NCBI RefSeq assembly: GCF_000725625.1
Contig: NZ_JOHS01000060.1
Coordinates: forward strand, 6,581 to 70,580
Length of the DNA stretch: 64,000 nt
Direction: 5' to 3'
From: Streptomyces sp. NRRL F-6676
Lineage (GTDB): Bacteria; Actinomycetota; Actinomycetes; Streptomycetales; Streptomycetaceae
This document shows, in pieces, positions 1-7,200 of this stretch (position 1 is its first letter; each line of letters starts with the position of its first letter). The translations under genes and the position numbers were made by a program. The notes below the pieces were generated by a model that did not search any database, was not told the DNA's origin, and worked only from the letters and a program-made list of their open reading frames with translations.

Positions 1-1
1 C

Positions 2-400
2 GCGGTCCTCGTCCCGCTCGTCCTCGTCAACGCGCGCGGGCTGCTGATGACCGAGATGGGTGACGACCTGTCGTACGCGCTGGGCGTGCGCGTGGAGCGC
101 GTACGGCTGGTGCTGATGGTGTCCGCGGTGCTGCTCACCGCCGGTGCCACCGCCGCCGTCGGACCGGTCGGGTTCGTCGCGCTGACCGCGCCGCAGCTCG
201 CCCGGCGGCTGACCCGCTCGCCCGGGCCCAACCTCGTCCCGGCCATGTGCATGGGCGCCACCCTGCTGATCGTGGCCGACCTGGTCTCGCAGCGGGCCTT
301 CGGCGCCGACCAGCTGCCCGTCGGCGTGGTCACCGGGGTACTCGGCGGGGCGTATCTGCTGTGGCTGCTGGTCACCGAGCGCCGGGCGGGCCGGATATGA
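2..400 (+). CDS. Iron-siderophore ABC transporter permease, FecCD family (partial, 5' end outside window)
   Basis: The open frame enters from the window edge and ends at 400, giving about 132 C-terminal residues of an inner-membrane permease. Visible features are the cytoplasmic coupling-helix segment (MGDDLSYALGVRVERVR, typical of BtuC/FecCD permeases), three hydrophobic segments (about VLMVSAVLLTAG, NLVPAMCMGATLLIVADLV and VGVVTGVLGGAYLLWLLV) and the conserved GPVGFVALTAPQLARRL block. It would carry a ferric siderophore across the membrane, driven by the ATPase encoded directly downstream. The family call is secure; the substrate is inferred and cannot be read from this part. Confidence 0.88.
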   Translation, partial: AVLVPLVLVNARGLLMTEMGDDLSYALGVRVERVRLVLMVSAVLLTAGATAAVGPVGFVALTAPQLARRLTRSPGPNLVPAMCMGATLLIVADLVSQRAFGADQLPVGVVTGVLGGAYLLWLLVTERRAGRI

Positions 401-465
401 GCGGCCCGGTGCGCGAAGCCCCGGCGCAGGCACACCCGGCGAGCAAGAACACCCGAAGGAGCACC

Positions 466-1314
466 GTGAACCGCCTGTCCGCCGACAACGTCACCCTCGC
501 CTACGACCAGCGCGTGATCGCCGAGCAGCTGTCGGTCGAGATACCCGACAACTCCTTCACCGTGATCGTCGGCCCCAACGCCTGCGGCAAGTCCACGCTG
601 CTGCGCGCGCTGTCGCGGATGCTCCGCCCGACCGAGGGACGGGTGCTGCTCGACGGGCAGGTCATCCAGTCGATGCCGGCGAAGAAGGTCGCCCGCACCC
701 TCGGGCTGCTGCCGCAGTCGTCGATCGCGCCGGACGGCATCACCGTCGGCGACCTGGTCGGCCGCGGCCGCTACCCGCACCAGGGGCTGCTGCGGCAGTG
801 GTCGGCCGAGGACGAGCGGGTGGTGCGGGAGGCGATGGCGCGCACCCGGGTCGGCGAGCTCGCCGACCGCTACGTCGACGAGCTGTCCGGCGGGCAGCGG
901 CAGCGGGTGTGGATCGCCATGGCGCTCGCCCAGCAGACCCCGCTGCTGCTCCTGGACGAGCCGACCACCTACCTCGACATCCAGCACCAGATCGACGTCC
1001 TCGACCTCTGCGCCGACCTGCACGAGGAGCAGGGGCGCACGCTCGTCGCCGTCCTGCACGACCTCAACCACGCGGCCCGGTACGCCACGCATCTCGTCGC
1101 GCTGCGGGACGGGCGGGTGGTGGCCGAGGGGGCGCCGAAGGAGATCGTCACGGCGGAGCTGGTCGAGGAGGTCTTCGGGCTGCGCTGCCAGATCATCGAC
1201 GACCCGGAGACGGGGACCCCGCTGGTGGTGCCGGCGGCTCGCACGGCTCGCGCGCGTACGGAGACCGAGGCTGTCCACGCGAAGGTTCCGAAGCCGGCTA
1301 GAGAAGCCTCCTGA
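466..1314 (+). CDS. Iron-siderophore ABC transporter ATP-binding protein (FecE-like)
   Basis: This 282-residue cytoplasmic ATPase should energise the FecCD permease upstream. Walker A (GPNACGKST), a Q-loop region (LLPQSSIAPDGITVGDLV), the ABC signature (LSGGQRQRVW) and Walker B plus D-loop (LLLLDEPTTYLD) are all present, followed by the switch histidine (VLHDLNH). The GTG at 466 is preferred because GAAGGAG lies 5-11 bases upstream. An in-frame ATG at 397 overlaps the permease stop as ATGA and would add 23 residues of low-complexity sequence. Same operon as the permease. The 3' end overlaps the convergent SCP2-like gene by 17 bp. Confidence 0.9.
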   Translation: MNRLSADNVTLAYDQRVIAEQLSVEIPDNSFTVIVGPNACGKSTLLRALSRMLRPTEGRVLLDGQVIQSMPAKKVARTLGLLPQSSIAPDGITVGDLVGRGRYPHQGLLRQWSAEDERVVREAMARTRVGELADRYVDELSGGQRQRVWIAMALAQQTPLLLLDEPTTYLDIQHQIDVLDLCADLHEEQGRTLVAVLHDLNHAARYATHLVALRDGRVVAEGAPKEIVTAELVEEVFGLRCQIIDDPETGTPLVVPAARTARARTETEAVHAKVPKPAREAS

Positions 1315-1651
1315 GCCGGAGCAGGTCCCGCAGCCCCGCCTCCAGCTTCACCCGGCCCGAACCCCACGCCCGCGCGAAGTGCAGCTCGCCGTCGACCAGG
1401 GCCACCAGGTCGTCGCCCGTCATGGCCAGCCGTATCTCGGCCTTCTCGGGCGGCAGTCCGCGCACGGTGTCGCGCACCTCGATCCGGCCGCCGCGCAGCC
1501 GGCCGACGAAGGTGACGTCCAGGTCGGTGATCCGGCAGCTCAGCGAGCGGTCCAGGGCGGCGGCCGCCGCCGCGTCGCCCTCGGCGCCCGCGAGGGTCTC
1601 GGAGAACCTGCTCAGCGCCGTACGGCACTCCTCGATCGTCGCCATCGGCAT
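1298..1651 (-). CDS. SCP2 sterol-binding-domain-like protein
   Basis: A 117-residue protein resembling SCP2 (sterol carrier protein 2) fold proteins. It has alternating charged and hydrophobic strands (CRITDLDVTFVGRLRGG), then the typical block where AEIRLAMTGDDLVALVDGEL is followed by an amphipathic C-terminal helix. Members bind lipid-like ligands in the cytoplasm, but the ligand here is unknown. The ATG at 1651 is chosen because CTGGGG lies 8 nt upstream; a second ATG at 1645 is possible. It converges on the siderophore ATPase. The SCP2 assignment is from sequence pattern only and is moderately sure. Confidence 0.7.
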   Translation of the reverse strand: MPMATIEECRTALSRFSETLAGAEGDAAAAAALDRSLSCRITDLDVTFVGRLRGGRIEVRDTVRGLPPEKAEIRLAMTGDDLVALVDGELHFARAWGSGRVKLEAGLRDLLRLRRLL

Positions 1652-1687
1652 CGACGGTACCCCAGGGCCACGCGGTAGCGTCGGGGC

Positions 1688-1975
1688 ATGACCGACGCAG
1701 TACCGGAGCCCCGGGCTCCGGAGGAGGAGCCGGCGGCCCCTCATCAGGAAACCGACCCCGCGGCCCCCGCCCCGCTCCAGGTCCCCCGCACCCCCACGGG
1801 CCACCCCGGCGTCGACGCCCACCTCGACCGGCTGGCCGATGCCGACCACCTCGCCACCGACGGCCACCTCCAGGTGTACGAGGATGTACACCGAGGGCTG
1901 CGCGACGCGCTGACCGCGCTCGACTCCCGTCCGGGACCCGAGCCGCCCCCACCGACCCACGGGACACGGGACTAG
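1688..1975 (+). CDS. Small conserved hypothetical protein
   Basis: A 95-residue protein that begins with a Pro/Glu/Ala-rich disordered stretch (about residues 5-35) and ends with a more ordered segment. That segment (HPGVDAHLDRLADADHLATDGH, then LQVYEDVHRGLRDALTALD) looks like one amphipathic helix pair. It lies just upstream of tlyA, separated by 14 nt, and is probably co-transcribed with it. GTAGCGTCGGGGC precedes the ATG as a weak ribosome-binding site. No known function is recognised. Codon use matches its neighbours, so it is likely real. Confidence 0.72.
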   Translation: MTDAVPEPRAPEEEPAAPHQETDPAAPAPLQVPRTPTGHPGVDAHLDRLADADHLATDGHLQVYEDVHRGLRDALTALDSRPGPEPPPPTHGTRD

Positions 1976-1989
1976 GAGCTGAGGAGCAC

Positions 1990-2805
1990 GTGGCAGGAGT
2001 GGCACGCCGCCGACTGGACGCAGAGCTCGTACGGCGGAAGCTGGCGCGCTCGCGGGAGCACGCGAGCCAGCTGATCGCGGCCGGGCGGGTCACGGTCGGC
2101 AGAGCCGTCGCGACCAAACCGGCCACCCAGGTCGAGACCGCCGCCGCGATCCTCGTGGCCGAGGACGACGGCGACCCCGACTACGTCTCCCGGGGCGGCC
2201 ACAAGCTCGCCGGCGCCCTCGAGGCCTTCGTCCCGCGCGGACTCGTCGTACGGGGGCGGCGGGCACTCGACGCCGGCGCCTCCACCGGCGGCTTCACCGA
2301 CGTGCTGCTGCGCGCGGGCGCCGCGCACGTCGTCGCCGTGGACGTCGGATACGGACAACTCGCCTGGACTCTGCGAAGCGATGAACGCGTCACCGTCAAG
2401 GACCGTACGAACGTACGCGAGTTGACGCTGGAGGCGATCGATGGGGAGCCTGTGGATCTTGTCGTGGGGGACCTGTCCTTCATCCCGCTGGGACTGGTAC
2501 TGCCCGCCCTCGCGCGATGCGCGAAACCGGACGCCGACCTGGTGATGATGGTCAAGCCCCAGTTCGAGGTGGGGAAGGAACGGCTGGGCAGCGGGGGCGT
2601 CGTCCGCAGCCCCGAGCTGCGCGCGGAGGCCGTGCGCCAGGTGGCCGGGCGGGCGTGGGAACTCGGGCTCGGGACGAACGGCGTGCGTGCCAGCCCGCTG
2701 CCCGGACCCGCGGGCAATGTCGAGTACTTTCTGTGGCTGCGAGCCGGGGCACCCGCACCGGACCCGGCCGACATCGACCGTGCAGTGGCGGAGGGGCCGC
2801 GTTGA
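1990..2805 (+). CDS. tlyA: TlyA family rRNA (cytidine-2'-O)-methyltransferase
   Basis: This 271-residue enzyme should 2'-O-methylate cytidines in 16S and 23S rRNA, the modification that confers capreomycin/viomycin susceptibility in mycobacteria. An N-terminal S4 RNA-binding domain (residues about 5-65, RLDAELVRRKLARSREHASQ) is followed by an FtsJ-like Rossmann methyltransferase. Its SAM loop is ALDAGASTGGFTDVLL and its acidic strand is VVAVDVGYGQL; KxxFE-type catalytic residues lie near MVKPQFE. The GTG start follows GGAGCTGAGGAG. The stop overlaps the TTG start of nadK, so the two are translationally coupled. Confidence 0.95.
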   Translation: MAGVARRRLDAELVRRKLARSREHASQLIAAGRVTVGRAVATKPATQVETAAAILVAEDDGDPDYVSRGGHKLAGALEAFVPRGLVVRGRRALDAGASTGGFTDVLLRAGAAHVVAVDVGYGQLAWTLRSDERVTVKDRTNVRELTLEAIDGEPVDLVVGDLSFIPLGLVLPALARCAKPDADLVMMVKPQFEVGKERLGSGGVVRSPELRAEAVRQVAGRAWELGLGTNGVRASPLPGPAGNVEYFLWLRAGAPAPDPADIDRAVAEGPR

Positions 2806-3707
2806 CACAGACCCAAGCTCGAACCGTATTCCTGCTCGCCCACACCGGGCGCCCGGCCGCCATCCGCAGCGCCGAGCTCGTCGTCGCGGGGCTGTTGCAC
2901 GCGGGACTCGGGGTGCGCGTCCTGGAGGCCGAGGCCGCCGACCTGCCGCTGCCCGAGAGCGTGCAGCTGGTCAAGGAGGCCACCCCGCAGTGCCTGGACG
3001 GCTGCGAGCTGCTCATCGTCCTCGGCGGTGACGGCACGCTGCTGCGCGGCGCCGAGTTCGCCCGCGCCTCCGGCGTGCCGATGCTCGGCGTCAACCTCGG
3101 GCGTGTCGGCTTCCTCGCGGAGGCCGAGCGGGACGACCTCGACAAGGTCGTCGACCGGGTGGTCAGCCGCGCCTACGAGGTCGAGGAACGCATGACGGTC
3201 GACGTCGTCGTGCACCGCAACGGCGACATCGTGCACACCGACTGGGCGCTCAACGAGGCCGCCGTGCAGAAGGCCGGCGCCGAGAAGCTGCTCGAGGTCG
3301 TCCTGGAGATCGACGGGCGGCCGGTCACCGGGTTCGGCTGCGACGGCATCGTCTGCGCCACGCCCACCGGCTCCACGGCGTACGCGTTCTCCGCGGGCGG
3401 GCCCGTGGTGTGGCCGGAGGTGGAGGCGCTGCTCATGGTGCCGATCAGCGCCCACGCCCTGTTCGCCAAGCCGCTGGTGACCTCGCCGGACTCGGTGCTC
3501 GCGGTGGAGGTGCTGCCGCACATCCCGCCCGGCGTGCTGTGGTGCGACGGCCGGCGCACGGTGGAGCTGCCGCCGGGCGCCCGGGTCGAGGTGCGCCGGG
3601 GCGCGGTGCCGGTCCGGCTCGCCCGGCTGCACCACGCGTCCTTCACCGACCGCCTGGTGGCGAAGTTCGCGCTGCCGGTGTCGGGGTGGCGGGGCGCGCC
3701 GAACTAG
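2802..3707 (+). CDS. nadK: NAD kinase
   Basis: A 301-residue ATP/polyphosphate-NAD kinase that makes NADP from NAD. The diagnostic GGDGT motif (VLGGDGTLLRGAEF), the NLGRVGFL block, the conserved NEA near ALNEAAV and the CATPTGSTAYAFSAGGPVV segment that binds NAD are all present. The TTG start at 2802 overlaps the tlyA stop (TTGA), which fixes the start well and gives the usual family length. It sits between tlyA and recN, an order conserved in actinobacteria. Confidence 0.96.
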   Translation: MTQTQARTVFLLAHTGRPAAIRSAELVVAGLLHAGLGVRVLEAEAADLPLPESVQLVKEATPQCLDGCELLIVLGGDGTLLRGAEFARASGVPMLGVNLGRVGFLAEAERDDLDKVVDRVVSRAYEVEERMTVDVVVHRNGDIVHTDWALNEAAVQKAGAEKLLEVVLEIDGRPVTGFGCDGIVCATPTGSTAYAFSAGGPVVWPEVEALLMVPISAHALFAKPLVTSPDSVLAVEVLPHIPPGVLWCDGRRTVELPPGARVEVRRGAVPVRLARLHHASFTDRLVAKFALPVSGWRGAPN

Positions 3708-3839
3708 CCGCACCAGTCGTACGCGCGTCCGGACGCGGCTCCGCAACGAGCGACCCCCGGGGAAGTCACGACCTGCGGCTTCCCCGGTCGGGTGGGGTGG
3801 CGTCGCACATCGTGGCCGAAACCTCGTATGGTCGACGTC

Positions 3840-5579
3840 GTGTTGGAGGAGATGCGGATACGGTCGCTCGGGGTCATCGACGACGCGGTCGTCGAGCTGT
3901 CGCCCGGCTTCACCGCCGTCACCGGTGAGACCGGTGCCGGCAAGACGATGGTGGTCACCAGCCTGGGGCTGCTGCTGGGCGGGCGCGCGGACCCGGCACT
4001 CGTACGGATCGGCGCCAAGAACGCCGTCGTCGAGGGCCGCATCAGCGTGCCCGGCGAGGCCTCGGCCGCCGTACGGGCCGAGGAGGCCGGCGCCGAGCTG
4101 GACGACGGGGCGCTGCTGATCAGCCGTACCGTGTCCGCCGAGGGCCGCTCCCGGGCGCATCTCGGCGGGCGGTCCGTGCCGGTCGGGATGCTCGCCGAGC
4201 TCGCCGACGAGCTGGTCGCCGTGCACGGCCAGACCGACCAGCAGGGGCTGCTCAAACTCACCCGGCAGCGCCAGGCCCTCGACCGGTACGCCGGGGACGC
4301 CGTCGCCGTACCGCTGACGAAGTACGGTGAGGCCTACCGGCGGCTGCGGGCCGTCGCCGTCGAGCTGGAGGAGATCACCACGCGCGCGCGGGAGCGGGCG
4401 CAGGAGGCCGATCTGCTGCGCTACGGCCTCGACGAGATCGCGGCCGTCGAGCCGCGGGCCGGCGAGGACGTGGAGCTGGCCGCCGAGGCCGAGCGGCTCG
4501 GGCACGCCGAGGCCCTCGCCTCCGCCGCGACAGCCGCGCACGCCGCGCTGGCCGGCAACCCGGAGGACCCCGAGGGCATCGACGCCACCACGCTCGTCGC
4601 GGGCGCCCACCGCGCCCTGGAGGCCGTACGGTCGCACGACACCGCGCTGGCCGGCCTCGCCGACCGGGTCGGGGAGATCGGCATCCTCCTCGCCGACGTG
4701 GCCGGGGAGCTGGCCGGATACGCCGACGACCTCGACGCCGACCCGCTGCGGCTGGCGGCGGTGGAGGAGCGGCGGGCCGCGCTCACCCAGCTCACCCGGA
4801 AGTACGGCGAGTACGACAAGGACGTGGCCGCCGTCCTCGCCTGGGCCGAGCGGAGCGCCGCGCGGCTGACCGAGCTGGACGGCGACGACGAGCGGATCGG
4901 CGAGCTGACCGCCGAGCGGGACGCGCTCCGGGCCGAGCTGGGCGGGCTGGCGCAGGAACTGTCCGACGCGCGGACCGCCGCCGCCGAACGGTTCGCCGCC
5001 GCGGTCACCGCCGAGCTGGGCTCGCTCGCCATGCCGCACGCGCGCGTGACGTTCGCCGTACGGCAGACCGAGGACCCCGAGGGGGTCGAGGTCGGCGGGC
5101 GCACGGTCGCCTACGGGCCGTCCGGCGCCGACGAGGTCGAACTGCTGCTCGCCCCGCATCCGGGGGCGCCGGCGCGGCCGATCGCCAAGGGCGCGTCCGG
5201 CGGTGAGCTGTCCCGGGTGATGCTCGCGGTGGAGGTCGTCTTCGCGGGCACCGACCCCGTGCCGACGTACCTCTTCGACGAGGTCGACGCGGGCGTCGGC
5301 GGCAAGGCGGCCGTCGAGATCGGGCGGCGGCTGGCGAAGCTCGCGAAGAGCGCGCAGGTCGTGGTCGTCACGCACCTGCCGCAGGTGGCGGCCTTCGCCG
5401 ACCGGCAGCTGCTGGTGGAGAAGACCAACGACGGCTCGGTGACCCGCTCCGGGGTGAAGGTCCTGGAGGGCGAGGAGCGGGTGCGCGAGCTGTCCCGGAT
5501 GCTCGCGGGCCAGGAGGACTCCGAGACGGCGCGGGCGCACGCGGAGGAACTCCTGGCGGCGGCGCGGCGGGACGGCTAG
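3840..5579 (+). CDS. recN: DNA repair protein RecN
   Basis: An SMC-like double-strand-break repair ATPase of 579 residues. Walker A is GETGAGKTM near residue 32. Two long Ala/Glu/Arg-rich coiled-coil stretches occupy about residues 150-370. The C-terminal ABC half carries a signature (KGASGGELSRVMLAVEVV) and Walker B (TYLFDEVDAGVGG), then VVVVTHLPQVAAFAD. The GTG at 3840 aligns with the usual family start (M-L-x-x-hydrophobic). An ATG at 3828 and a TTG at 3843 are alternatives, and no strong Shine-Dalgarno sequence fits any of them. No LexA-box-like site is seen upstream. Confidence 0.94.
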   Translation: MLEEMRIRSLGVIDDAVVELSPGFTAVTGETGAGKTMVVTSLGLLLGGRADPALVRIGAKNAVVEGRISVPGEASAAVRAEEAGAELDDGALLISRTVSAEGRSRAHLGGRSVPVGMLAELADELVAVHGQTDQQGLLKLTRQRQALDRYAGDAVAVPLTKYGEAYRRLRAVAVELEEITTRARERAQEADLLRYGLDEIAAVEPRAGEDVELAAEAERLGHAEALASAATAAHAALAGNPEDPEGIDATTLVAGAHRALEAVRSHDTALAGLADRVGEIGILLADVAGELAGYADDLDADPLRLAAVEERRAALTQLTRKYGEYDKDVAAVLAWAERSAARLTELDGDDERIGELTAERDALRAELGGLAQELSDARTAAAERFAAAVTAELGSLAMPHARVTFAVRQTEDPEGVEVGGRTVAYGPSGADEVELLLAPHPGAPARPIAKGASGGELSRVMLAVEVVFAGTDPVPTYLFDEVDAGVGGKAAVEIGRRLAKLAKSAQVVVVTHLPQVAAFADRQLLVEKTNDGSVTRSGVKVLEGEERVRELSRMLAGQEDSETARAHAEELLAAARRDG

Positions 5580-5939
5580 CGGAAGGCATCGGGACCGGTC
5601 GGGGTCCGGGCCGGGAGGTCGTCCCGCCCGGACCCGCGCGCCCGGCCCCACCTGGCGTGCCGCCTCACCTGCCGTGCGCCCCCACCCGTCGCCCGGCCCG
5701 GCCTGTCGTGCGGCCCGGCCTGTCGTGCGGCCCGGCCTGTCGTGCGGAACCGGTACGCTCCTTCGCCGTAGGTGCGTTCGGGCGCCGGTGCCGCAACGCC
5801 CGTGCGCCCTGGCATTGTTGACCCCACGCACGCCCCGGACGGCCCGCGCGGGCACCGCCGTCGCCCGTCGTGCGCGCGCTCCGTACGTTGCACCGTGACC
5901 GCCCGAACCGTTCGACGCCGAACCAGGAGCCACGCCCAC
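5580..5939. other. Non-coding region between recN and a glycosyltransferase gene
   Basis: About 360 bp without a convincing gene. It is G+C-rich and contains a perfect 17-bp unit repeated three times (listed separately) with looser copies of the same words just upstream (5650-5690). An in-frame GTG at 5895 could extend the following gene. No clear terminator is seen. Confidence 0.7.
5697..5747 (+). repeat. 17-bp tandem repeat, three perfect copies
   Basis: The unit CCCGGCCTGTCGTGCGG occurs at 5697-5713, 5714-5730 and 5731-5747 without mismatch. Each copy contains GGCC and the run ends just before GGAACCGG. It may be replication-slippage DNA or closely spaced binding sites in the leader of the glycosyltransferase gene. 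Confidence 0.9.
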
Positions 5940-7151
5940 GTGACCCTCGTGAGCAGCCAGTTGCCGCCCGGACAGCCGCCGCGGGGGCAGGCGCCCCTGC
6001 ACGCCGTGCAGGTGCTCGGCGGCGGCAGCGCGGGCAGCAGCGCGCACGTGCGGTCGCTCGCCGCCGGGCTGGTCGCCAGGGGCGTACGCGTGACCGTGTG
6101 CGCCCCCACCGAGGCGGAACGCACCTACGACTTCACCGGCACCGGCGCCGCCCACGTCGCCGTGGACCGCAGCACCGACCCGTCCTCCGTCGCCGCGTTG
6201 CGCGCCGTCTGCGCCGACGCCGACCTGGTGCACGCCCACGGGCTGCACGCGGGGCTGCGGGCCTCCCTCGCGCTGGGCCGCCGGGTGCCGTTCGTCGTCA
6301 CCTGGCACACCCGAGCGCACGCCGAGGGGCCCCGTGCGCATCTGCTGCGGCTGCTCGAACGGCGGGTCGCCAAGGCCGCGTCCATCCTGCTCGGCACGTC
6401 CTCCGACCTCGTCGACCGGGCGCGGCAAAGGGGGGCGCGGGACGCCCGGCTCGCCGCCGTCGCGCTCCCGGCGCCGGGCGGGTGCGGCGGCACGGGCGAC
6501 GACGAGTGCGACGGCTCAGGCGGCAGCGACGGCAGCGAAGGCAGCGACGGCAGCGGTGACGCCGACGGCTCCGCCGCGTCCAAGGCACGCGCCGAACTCG
6601 GCGCCGTGGGGCGGCCGTTGCTCCTCGCCGCCGGCGCGCTCGAACGGCACCGGGGGCACGAGGTGCTGCTCGACGCGGTGCGGGTGTGGCGGCACCACGA
6701 GCCCGAACCGTTGCTGGTGATCGCGGGGGAGGGGCCGCTGCGGCCGGAGTTGCAGCGGCGCATCGAGGAGGAGCGGCTGCCGGTGCTGCTGCTGGGCAGC
6801 CGGGAGGACGTCGCGGAGCTTCTCGCCGCGGCGGATCTGGCGTTGCTGCCGAGCAGTTGGGAATCGAGGTCGGTGCTGGCCCAGGAGGCGCTGCGGGCGG
6901 GTGTGCCCTTGGTGGCGACGGCGGTGGGGGGAACCCCCGAGCTCGTAGGGGACGCCGCGGAGTTGGTCCCCTACGGGGACGCGGAGGCGCTGGGTGCGGC
7001 GGTGGTGCGGTTGCTGGGGGATGCGGGGCGGCGGGCGTGGCTCGTGGAGCGGGGGGTGTGGCAGGCGGGGACGTGGCCCACGGAGGACGCGACGGTCGCA
7101 CAGGTGCTGAGTGTGTACGACGAGCTGACGTCGCCGGTGCGCTTCGTCTGA
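5940..7151 (+). CDS. Glycosyltransferase, GT4/GT-B type
   Basis: A 403-residue GT-B glycosyltransferase. The N-terminal acceptor half begins with LHAVQVLGGGSAGSSAHVRSL and includes DLVHAHGLHAGLRA. The C-terminal nucleotide-sugar half has VIAGEGPLRPELQRRI, ADLALLPSSWESRSVLAQEALRAG and PLVATAVGGTPELVGD, an E-x7-E retaining-GT4 motif. The two halves are joined by a Gly/Ser/Asp linker coded by 9-bp repeats (6522-6557). The GTG at 5940 has AGGAG 11 nt upstream; GTGs at 5895 and 5949 are alternatives. Sugar and acceptor are unknown; a cell-envelope or storage glycan is a guess. Confidence 0.85.
   Translation: MTLVSSQLPPGQPPRGQAPLHAVQVLGGGSAGSSAHVRSLAAGLVARGVRVTVCAPTEAERTYDFTGTGAAHVAVDRSTDPSSVAALRAVCADADLVHAHGLHAGLRASLALGRRVPFVVTWHTRAHAEGPRAHLLRLLERRVAKAASILLGTSSDLVDRARQRGARDARLAAVALPAPGGCGGTGDDECDGSGGSDGSEGSDGSGDADGSAASKARAELGAVGRPLLLAAGALERHRGHEVLLDAVRVWRHHEPEPLLVIAGEGPLRPELQRRIEEERLPVLLLGSREDVAELLAAADLALLPSSWESRSVLAQEALRAGVPLVATAVGGTPELVGDAAELVPYGDAEALGAAVVRLLGDAGRRAWLVERGVWQAGTWPTEDATVAQVLSVYDELTSPVRFV
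6522..6557 (+). repeat. 9-bp in-frame repeat coding a Gly-Ser-acidic linker
   Basis: Four near-identical units (GGCAGCGAC, GGCAGCGAA, GGCAGCGAC, GGCAGCGGT) encode Gly-Ser-Asp/Glu steps between the two Rossmann halves of the glycosyltransferase. The surrounding stretch (about 6490-6580) is equally rich in Gly, Ser and Asp. Confidence 0.88.
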
Positions 7152-7164
7152 GCGCGGGATACGG

Positions 7165-7190
7165 CCTCGCGCCCCCGAAGGGGCGCGAGG
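7165..7190. terminator. Bidirectional hairpin terminator
   Basis: A perfect 11-bp stem (7165-7175 with 7180-7190) closed by a CGAA loop lies between the convergent glycosyltransferase and GH15 genes, 13 bp after the first stop. There is no T-run, as is common in Streptomyces. Confidence 0.8.
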
Positions 7191-7200
7191 AACCGCGTCA

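Noticed and set aside
3780..3840. A LexA box upstream of recN
   Set aside because: No GAAC-N4-GTTC arrangement is present, although recN is an SOS gene in other bacteria.
2181..6428. A very long open frame on the minus strand opposite tlyA-nadK-recN (over 1400 codons)
   Set aside because: It is antisense to well-supported genes, low-complexity in composition and has no domains. Such frames arise from the G+C bias of Streptomyces codons.
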